A stretch of DNA of 10,696 nucleotides from the NCBI GenBank assembly GCA_905213875.1, contig CAJMJN010000035.1:1-10696 (forward strand), in the 5' to 3' direction. The notes under the pieces were generated by a model. That model saw only the letters and a program-made list of their open reading frames with translations, had not been told where the DNA came from and did not search any database. The DNA is from an uncultured Clostridium sp. GTDB lineage: Bacteria > Bacillota > Clostridia > TANB77 > CAG-508. Numbering within the stretch: position 1 is the stretch's first letter; every line of letters starts with the position of its first letter. The position numbers were made by a program, and so were the translations under genes. Below, piece after piece: positions 6,016 through 10,696 of the stretch.

Positions 6016-7158
6016 ATGGCAATTGTTGAAGTAATAAAATATAATGGAAAGCCTAATGTAATGGCATGGAAATATCCATGTGAGGAACTAGGCACATGGA
6101 CACAAATAATTGTAAATGAAACACAAGAAGCTGTTTTTGTAAAAGAAGGCAAAGTGCTTGATATACTAGGCCCAGGAAGACATACACTATCAACTGAAAA
6201 CATACCAATATTAAGTAAATTGATAAACTTACCATTTGGTGGAAAATCACCATTTACAGCAGAAGTTTGGTATATAAATAAAATATATTCATTAGATGTA
6301 AAATGGGGGACAGCACCAGCAATTCAAATACAAGATCCAAAATATCATGTATTTGTTCCAGTAACAGCATTTGGACAATTTGGAATACAAGTAGTAGATT
6401 CACAAAAATTTTTAACTAAATTAGTAGGAACATTACCTAGTTTTGAACATGATGCTATGGTAAAATATTTTAGGGGACTACTAGTATCAAACGTAAAAAA
6501 TGTAATAAGCACATATCTAGTAAAGAAAAATGTATCAATTTTGGAAATAAATGCGTACATAACTGAAATATCACAAGAATTAGAAACAAAATTAAGACCT
6601 GAAATTGAAGAATATGGAATACAACTAGCAAACTTTTATGTAACATCAATAGAAGCTCCAGAAGATGACAGTGCAGTTATAAAATTAAAAAATGCTTTAG
6701 CAAAAAGAGCAGAAATGGATATTGTTGGATACGATTATAATACAGCAAGATCATTTGATACTCTAGAAAGCGTTGCAAAAAATGAAGGTTCTGGTTCAAA
6801 CATAATGAATGCAGGAATTGGATTAGGAATGGGTTTTGGAATAGGCGGACAATTTGGCAATCAAATGAGCAATGTGGCTACAAAAATGAATACTAATGAA
6901 AAAACAGAACAACCTAAAAACAAATTAAAATGTGTCAATTGTGGAGCAGAAGTAGATGAAAAACAAAAATTCTGCCCAGAATGTGGAACAAAAATTGGAG
7001 AATTTTGCAAAAATTGTGGAGCAAGATTATCAAAGAATCAAAAATTCTGTCCGGAATGTGGAGCATCACAAATTTTTACATGCCCAAGCTGTAAAAAGGA
7101 AATAAATAAGGATGCCAAATTTTGCCCAGAATGTGGAGAAAGGTTAGGTGGAAAATAA
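6016..7158 (+). CDS. SPFH/band-7 domain protein with three C-terminal zinc ribbons (YdjI-like)
   Basis: The 380-residue product begins with an SPFH (stomatin/prohibitin/flotillin) domain at about 20-235, of the type annotated 'virion core protein' or YdjI in Bacillota (ETQEAVFVKEGKVLDILGPG, VWYINK, ANFYVTSIEAPED). A Gly-rich, Met-containing hydrophobic segment follows at about 264-284 and may touch the membrane. The C-terminal 75 residues hold three zinc ribbons, each CxxC-x10-CPxC: C306/C309/C320/C323, C331/C334/C345/C348 and C356/C359/C370/C373. The second half of each is nearly the same (KFCPECG). No N-terminal transmembrane helix is present, so membrane attachment probably depends on partners. 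AAAGGGGAG at 6001-6009 sits 6 bases before ATG. The next gene begins 1 base after the stop. In B. subtilis the related gene sits with pspA in an envelope-stress locus; no pspA is visible here. Confidence 0.88.
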   Translation: MAIVEVIKYNGKPNVMAWKYPCEELGTWTQIIVNETQEAVFVKEGKVLDILGPGRHTLSTENIPILSKLINLPFGGKSPFTAEVWYINKIYSLDVKWGTAPAIQIQDPKYHVFVPVTAFGQFGIQVVDSQKFLTKLVGTLPSFEHDAMVKYFRGLLVSNVKNVISTYLVKKNVSILEINAYITEISQELETKLRPEIEEYGIQLANFYVTSIEAPEDDSAVIKLKNALAKRAEMDIVGYDYNTARSFDTLESVAKNEGSGSNIMNAGIGLGMGFGIGGQFGNQMSNVATKMNTNEKTEQPKNKLKCVNCGAEVDEKQKFCPECGTKIGEFCKNCGARLSKNQKFCPECGASQIFTCPSCKKEINKDAKFCPECGERLGGK

Positions 7159-7159
7159 A

Positions 7160-7534
7160 ATGTCAAAAAATAAAAAATATATAACAATAATTGGACTAAT
7201 AATAGCAATACTATTTAGCTTCTTAATATTTTTCGGAATAGGAAATGCAGAAAAAACACAAATGCAAATAAGTTCATTTATATTTGTATTACTAACAGAG
7301 ATTATAATATTTGCAAATATAATAATATTAACATCAAAAAAATTGAATACATTTGCAATTGCAGGAATAAGTAGTTCAACTATCATATATGCGATTATTT
7401 CCTTAATAGTAAACATTTTATTTGTGGGAGTTTTTAAAACAATTAGAACAAATTTAGTATTCAACTTTGGATTATTATTAATATATGTATTTGTGGTAGT
7501 TATGGTAATGTTATTTAAAAAGGAGGAAAAATAA
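7160..7534 (+). CDS. Small four-helix membrane protein
   Basis: The 124-residue protein is almost entirely hydrophobic. Four membrane segments are likely, at about 8-29, 37-57, 65-91 and 98-119, with a short Lys-rich start (MSKNKKY) and end (KKEEK), which suggests both termini face the cytoplasm. No catalytic motif is visible. ATG 7160 is chosen because AGGTGG at 7145-7150 lies 9 bases upstream; a GTG at 7148 in the same frame would overlap the upstream gene and coincide with that site. It lies 1 base after the SPFH gene and 1 base before the next gene, strong evidence for co-translation. By position it could match YdjH, the membrane protein of the B. subtilis ydjGHI set, but sequence identity cannot be judged here. 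Confidence 0.82.
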   Translation: MSKNKKYITIIGLIIAILFSFLIFFGIGNAEKTQMQISSFIFVLLTEIIIFANIIILTSKKLNTFAIAGISSSTIIYAIISLIVNILFVGVFKTIRTNLVFNFGLLLIYVFVVVMVMLFKKEEK

Positions 7535-7535
7535 T

Positions 7536-8159
7536 ATGAACGAAAAAGAACAACCATGGTATACTTCAATAGTTGCAGTTATAATAGCAATGATATGCTT
7601 TTGGCCAGTAGGATGCGTTTTGCTATATTTAAGAATAATAAATAATAAAGGTAAATACAGAGGAAATACATATATGCTAATAACATTAGCAGTAATACTA
7701 ATCCTATTTGGAATAGTAGGATTAAGTGTATTTTTTGATGGTGGAGATTCTTCGGATTTCTTTTTAGCAACATTAATGTTTATAATTCCAGGAGCGGTAT
7801 GTGCATTTTTTAGTTATAAAAGAATGAAGCAATTAAAAATATACAAAAAATATTCAGATTATATAAGTGTGAGAAAAAAAGTAGAAATAGAAGGTATTTG
7901 TAGTAAATTAAATGTAGACTATGACACAGCTGTAAGCACTTTAACAGATATGATAAGTAAAGACATGATAAAAGGATATTTAACAGAAAATGAATTAATA
8001 ATAGGAAAACAAAATAGTGACAACTTGGAAGTAAATTATAGCGAACAAACAAAAAAGAAAGAAGTAAAAATAGTAAAATGTAAATCATGTGGAGCTAAAA
8101 ATACAGTTGTAGAAGGTGAAACAAAAGAGTGCGAATATTGTGGAACACTTTTACAATAA
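7536..8159 (+). CDS. Three-helix membrane protein with helical and zinc-ribbon C-terminal domains
   Basis: The 207-residue product has membrane segments at about 10-33, 46-66 and 75-93. A soluble region follows: at about 102-157 the pattern of helices and a closing strand (EGICSKLNVDYDTAVSTLTDMI, IKGYLTENELII) looks like a small winged-helix or PCI-like fold. A linker leads to a C-terminal zinc ribbon with C182/C185 and C199/C202 (CKSCGAKN...CEYCG). AGGAGG at 7521-7526 is 9 bases before ATG. Its zinc ribbon and operon position next to the zinc-ribbon SPFH protein suggest one membrane-bound complex, as proposed for YdjG-YdjH-YdjI of B. subtilis; that equivalence is inference. thyA follows after 22 bases with no terminator between. 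Confidence 0.85.
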   Translation: MNEKEQPWYTSIVAVIIAMICFWPVGCVLLYLRIINNKGKYRGNTYMLITLAVILILFGIVGLSVFFDGGDSSDFFLATLMFIIPGAVCAFFSYKRMKQLKIYKKYSDYISVRKKVEIEGICSKLNVDYDTAVSTLTDMISKDMIKGYLTENELIIGKQNSDNLEVNYSEQTKKKEVKIVKCKSCGAKNTVVEGETKECEYCGTLLQ

Positions 8160-8181
8160 GAAAAATAATAGGAGTGATAAA

Positions 8182-9039
8182 ATGACACAAGCAGATAAAA
8201 ATTTCATAGAAACATGTAAAGAGATAATAAAAAATGGATATTCTTCAGAAGGTACACATGTGCGTACAAGATGGGAAGATGGAACAGAAGCAAATTATAA
8301 ATCAATTGTAGGAGTAAGTAACAAGTATGATGTGGGAAAAGAATTTCCGATGATAACACTTAGAAATAATACAAATACAATAAAAAAAGCAATAGATGAA
8401 ATATTATGGATATGGCAAAAAAAATCAAATGATGTGAAAGATTTAAACTCACATATATGGGACCAATGGACAGATGAAAATGGAACAATAGGAAAAGCAT
8501 ATGGATATCAATTAGGAAAAAAATATGAATTTAAAACAAAAGAAGGAATAAAAGAAATGGATCAAGTAGATTATGTTTTATATTTATTGAAAAATGATCC
8601 ATCAAGTCGTAGAATAATGACAAATATATTTAATCATGAAGAATTAAAAGATATGAGATTAGAACCATGTGCTTATGGAACACAATGGTTAGTAAAAGAA
8701 AATAAATTACATTTAATATTAAACCAACGTTCACAAGATATGCTAACAGCAAACGGATGGAACGTAATGCAATATGCAGCTTTACAATATATGTTTGCAC
8801 AAGTATCTGGATTAGAAGTAGGAACATTAACACATAATATTGGAGATTGTCATATATATGATAGACATATACCATTAGTAGAAAAATTACTAGAAGCGGA
8901 GCCAATGGATGTATGTCCAAAACTACTAATTAAAAATTCAACGAAAGATTTTTATGAATTTAAAGTAGAAGATTTTGAGATACAAGGATATGATTATAAC
9001 AAAGAAGTGAAAATAGGAAAAATACCAGTTGCAGAATGA
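8182..9039 (+). CDS. thyA: Thymidylate synthase
   Basis: The 285-residue product methylates dUMP to dTMP using 5,10-methylenetetrahydrofolate, releasing dihydrofolate. Family blocks seen: VRTRWEDGT near the N-terminus, the catalytic cysteine C163 in LEPCAYGTQW, the dUMP-phosphate arginine in NQRSQD (Arg183), GWNVMQYA, and THNIGDCHIYDRH. The sequence is closest in style to the B. subtilis/phage phi3T ThyA branch (SHIWDQW, GTIGKAYGYQLGKK) rather than the E. coli type. AGGAG at 8170-8174, 7 bases before ATG 8182, sets the start; longer in-frame readings overlap the upstream gene. The C-terminus KIPVAE is at the normal family end. Its TGA stop is the first three bases of the core of inverted-repeat unit B. 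folA follows, supplying the reductase that regenerates tetrahydrofolate. Confidence 0.96.
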   Translation: MTQADKNFIETCKEIIKNGYSSEGTHVRTRWEDGTEANYKSIVGVSNKYDVGKEFPMITLRNNTNTIKKAIDEILWIWQKKSNDVKDLNSHIWDQWTDENGTIGKAYGYQLGKKYEFKTKEGIKEMDQVDYVLYLLKNDPSSRRIMTNIFNHEELKDMRLEPCAYGTQWLVKENKLHLILNQRSQDMLTANGWNVMQYAALQYMFAQVSGLEVGTLTHNIGDCHIYDRHIPLVEKLLEAEPMDVCPKLLIKNSTKDFYEFKVEDFEIQGYDYNKEVKIGKIPVAE

Positions 9040-9204
9040 TTTTGGGGTCGGAGCAAAAAATCATTTTCAAAATAGATAGAAATAAATATGTATTTTTAAG
9101 AAGTATAAAAAATCATACTGTTTTAAGAATGTTTAAAATATAATAAATAAAATTCAAATTTTGGGAGGAACAAAATGATTTTTTGCTCCGACCCCAAAAT
9201 CATT
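9035..9204. repeat. Inverted-repeat unit B (REP/REPIN-like), between thyA and folA
   Basis: The arms 9035-9067 and 9172-9204 are perfectly complementary over 33 bases. They match unit A except for one base: GGGGTCGGAGC in the left arm and GCTCCGACCCC in the right, so the difference is compensated. Each arm again has TGATTTT and AAAATCA at its own ends. The 104-base interior is unrelated to that of unit A; it holds a TATAAT-like box (9139-9144), a small AGTAT/ATACT hairpin and a GGGAGG site (9163-9168). The right arm ends 1 base before the TAGGAGG that serves folA. A folded unit would sit between the two folate-cycle genes and could affect read-through, mRNA stability or folA translation. Confidence 0.85.
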
Positions 9205-9225
9205 AGGAGGAAGAAAAGATGTTAA
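9175..9225 (+). CDS. Possible 16-codon leader ORF overlapping folA
   Basis: ATG at 9175 is preceded by GGGAGG (9163-9168) with an ideal 6-base gap. It reads MIFCSDPKIIRRKKRC and stops at 9223-9225, overlapping the folA start (9219) in another frame. Most of it is encoded by the right arm of repeat unit B. Its translation could open the arm hairpin and couple ribosomes to folA, or it may be an accident of repeat insertion. No homology is claimed. Confidence 0.3.
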   Translation: MIFCSDPKIIRRKKRC

Positions 9226-9707
9226 GTATAGTAGTAGCAAAAGCAAAAAATAATATAATAGGAAAAAATAATGAATTAATATGGCATTTACCAGAAGATC
9301 TAAAACACTTTAGAGAATTAACAACAGGGCATACAATAATAATGGGAAGAAAAACTTATGAGTCATTAGGAAATCCATTACCAAATAGAAAACACATAAT
9401 TTTTAGTCAAAATCCAGACTTGAAAATAAATGAAGAAAATGTACAAGTTGTACATTCATTATTAGAAATTCAAGATTTAATAGAAGGAGAAGAGGAGGCT
9501 TTTGTAATAGGTGGAGCAATGATCTATAATTTCTTGATGCCATATGTTAAAAAAATGTATGTAACAGAAATAAAAAAAGATTTTGAAGGTGATGCATTTT
9601 TCCCTATTATTGATACTGAAGTATGGAGAGAAACAAGTAGAATTACAGGAATAAAAAATGAGGAAAATAATCTTGACTATGATTTTGTAATATATGAGAA
9701 AAATTAA
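9219..9707 (+). CDS. folA: Dihydrofolate reductase
   Basis: The 162-residue product is standard length for bacterial DHFR, the cytoplasmic NADPH-dependent enzyme that reduces the dihydrofolate made by ThyA. Motifs: MLSIVVAKAKNNIIGK at the N-terminus, the active-site WHLPEDLKHF with Asp27 and Trp22, the NADPH-binding IIMGRKTYESLG, LPNRKHIIFS, and FVIGGAMIYN with the conserved Gly-Gly pair. AGGAGG at 9205-9210 lies 8 bases before ATG 9219. It probably shares a transcript with thyA across repeat unit B, although a TATAAT-like box at 9139-9144 could start a separate one. A strong terminator ends the operon. Confidence 0.96.
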   Translation: MLSIVVAKAKNNIIGKNNELIWHLPEDLKHFRELTTGHTIIMGRKTYESLGNPLPNRKHIIFSQNPDLKINEENVQVVHSLLEIQDLIEGEEEAFVIGGAMIYNFLMPYVKKMYVTEIKKDFEGDAFFPIIDTEVWRETSRITGIKNEENNLDYDFVIYEKN

Positions 9708-9775
9708 TATTTATATTGTTCAAAATATAGAATTAAAACCATAATTGTAAAAATGGTAAATTTAAAATAAAAAAT

Positions 9776-9819
9776 AAATCGCTTTGAATTTAATAAGAGT
9801 TAAATTCAAGGCGATTTTT
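9776..9819 (+). terminator. Rho-independent terminator of folA
   Basis: AAATCGCTTTGAATTTAA (9776-9793) pairs along all 18 positions with 9800-9817 (one T-G wobble) around a 6-base loop, with a T5 run at 9815-9819. The 68 bases between folA and this hairpin hold nothing else beyond a weak ACCAT/ATGGT hairpin (9738-9757). Confidence 0.9.
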
Positions 9820-9871
9820 ATGCTTATACATATGACAAATATTTCATTTGTATTACAAAACAAAAAAACTA

Positions 9872-9898
9872 TTGCAAAAAAATACAGGATGTGATAAT
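9872..9898 (+). promoter_or_regulatory. Probable promoter of the prepilin-like gene
   Basis: TTGCAA at 9872-9877, the same -35 as tig and clpP, is 15 bases from GATAAT at 9893-9898, which is preceded by TGT (extended -10). The 15-base gap is short, so the -35 is less certain than the -10. The start site would be near 9905, inside the palindrome 9903-9921. Confidence 0.5.
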
Positions 9899-9902
9899 TT
9901 AT

Positions 9903-9921
9903 TTACAGGTTGTTCCTGTAA
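9903..9921 (+). promoter_or_regulatory. Palindrome at the predicted start of the prepilin-like transcript
   Basis: TTACAGG (9903-9909) and CCTGTAA (9915-9921) are perfect inverted repeats around TTGTT. A further direct copy, TACAGG, lies at 9883-9888 inside the promoter spacer. The layout suits an operator bound by a dimeric regulator, or a 5'-end hairpin. No T-run follows. Confidence 0.45.
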
Positions 9922-9958
9922 GGGACGAAAAATAATACAAATGAAAGGGAGAATATCA

Positions 9959-10696
9959 ATGAAAGAAAGAAACAACACAAAAGGAATTACATTAATAGCA
10001 CTAGTAATAACAATAATAGTATTACTAATATTAGCAGGAGTAAGTATAGCAATGTTGACAGGACAAAATGGAATATTAACACAAGCGAATAATGCCAAAA
10101 ATGAAACAGAACTAGCAAGCGCAAAAGAAAAAGTAGAATTGGCAGTAATAGGAGCAATATCACAAACAAGAGATGGAACATTAACAGTAGGAAAATTAAG
10201 AACAGAATTAGCAAATTATGGAGGAACAGTAGAAGGAGATACATTTCCAGTAACAGCAAAAGTAGATGGAAAAAGTTTTACAGTAGATGCAAATGGAAAT
10301 GTAGAATTAGCAGGGTCAAAACCACAAATGACGGATGCTAAAATAGTAGCAAGTGCAGATGGGACAGGAACTGATGTACCAGACGATCAAGCTGAAGGTA
10401 CAGAATTATATATAAGCTTTAAAGCAAGTTTAGAAAATGGAACAATAACATCAGTAACTTGTGATAAAGGAACAGTTGAAAATAAAAACGGCTTATATGT
10501 AATAAAAGTTACACAAAATGGAACATATACATTTACAATAACAGGAACAGGAGAAACAGGAAGTGTAACATCAACAATACCTGTAAAAGTAAGCAAATAT
10601 GATCAAAGAGCAGGAATAAAAGTTGGAGACTATGTAAGTTATACACCAGATACAGCAACAGAAAAAACATATGATGCAGATAAGTTGAAAAAAGGT
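9959..10696 (+). CDS. Prepilin-like surface protein, 3' end outside the window
   Basis: The open frame runs to the window edge (246 codons seen). It starts MKERNNTKGITLIALVITII: a short basic leader, Gly9 as predicted prepilin-peptidase cut site, then a hydrophobic helix at about 10-32 that would anchor or pack the pilin. The usual Glu at position +5 of the mature protein is Ala here. Residues 33-120 resemble the helical and small globular part of type II secretion-like pseudopilins (AKEKVELAVIGAISQTRDG). A Thr/Gly-rich beta region at about 124-215 looks Ig-like, followed by AGIKVGDYVSYTPDT, a segment seen in large surface proteins of this kind. AAGGGAG at 9945-9951 is 7 bases before ATG. Its assembly machinery is not in the window; role in adhesion or secretion is inference. 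Confidence 0.8.
   Translation, partial: MKERNNTKGITLIALVITIIVLLILAGVSIAMLTGQNGILTQANNAKNETELASAKEKVELAVIGAISQTRDGTLTVGKLRTELANYGGTVEGDTFPVTAKVDGKSFTVDANGNVELAGSKPQMTDAKIVASADGTGTDVPDDQAEGTELYISFKASLENGTITSVTCDKGTVENKNGLYVIKVTQNGTYTFTITGTGETGSVTSTIPVKVSKYDQRAGIKVGDYVSYTPDTATEKTYDADKLKKG

Noticed and set aside
7148..7159. GTG start for the four-helix membrane protein
   Set aside because: It would overlap the preceding gene and coincide with the AGGTGG that best serves ATG 7160.
7144..7569. A 141-codon open frame on the minus strand
   Set aside because: It is the reverse of a hydrophobic AT-rich membrane protein gene whose forward frame has correct ribosome sites and 1-base gene junctions.
8116..8181. 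An N-terminal extension of thyA by 22 residues
   Set aside because: It overlaps the end of the upstream zinc-ribbon gene, has no ribosome site, and the ATG at 8182 has AGGAG at the right distance and gives the normal family start.
3980..9204. CRISPR-type repeats
   Set aside because: Only two units more than 5 kb apart, with inverted arms and no regular array or cas genes.
9880..9940. A c-di-GMP-I (GEMM) riboswitch upstream of the prepilin-like gene
   Set aside because: GGGACGAAAAA after a hairpin is reminiscent of it, and such switches often precede pilin genes, but the rest of the conserved core and the second stem are absent and the leader is too short.

Overview
The window is very AT-rich. 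Codon use favours A- and T-ending codons (AGA, GTA, ACA, GCA, GGA), Shine-Dalgarno sites are strong AGGAGG types, and the proteins look like Bacillota. The most likely source is a low-GC member of the Clostridia. The adjacent tig, clpP and clpX genes and the prepilin-like gene of the KGITLIALVITIIVLLILAG type fit this. No genus can be named from the sequence alone.

Layout, left to right. (1) Positions 1-75 are the right end of an IS3-family (IS150-group-like) insertion sequence: the last codons of its transposase and its terminal inverted repeat. (2) rpmB (ribosomal protein L28) lies on the minus strand with its own promoter and terminator, back to back with tig. (3) tig, clpP and clpX form the ribosome-associated folding and Clp proteolysis cluster; tig ends in a strong terminator and clpP has its own promoter. 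(4) A predicted two-gene operon encodes an unrecognised membrane-anchored protein and a PflX-like radical SAM protein, closed by a terminator whose stem overlaps the end of the coding region. (5) A tightly packed three-gene set encodes an SPFH-domain protein with three zinc ribbons, a four-helix membrane protein, and a three-helix membrane protein with a C-terminal zinc ribbon. It runs on with a 22-base gap into thyA and then folA, which make dTMP and recycle the dihydrofolate. (6) After a strong folA terminator comes a prepilin-like surface protein with its own promoter, cut off by the window end.

The most unusual structure is a pair of inverted-repeat units, 3980-4155 and 9035-9204. Each has arms of about 31-33 bases, perfectly complementary, around an unrelated spacer of about 100-115 bases. 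The two units differ at one arm position, and that change is matched by the complementary change in the partner arm. In both units the first three bases of the repeat core are the stop codon of the upstream gene (clpX and thyA). They resemble REP/REPIN-type repeats. The second unit also places a short leader ORF with a good ribosome binding site over the start of folA. No CRISPR array, tRNA or rRNA gene is visible.
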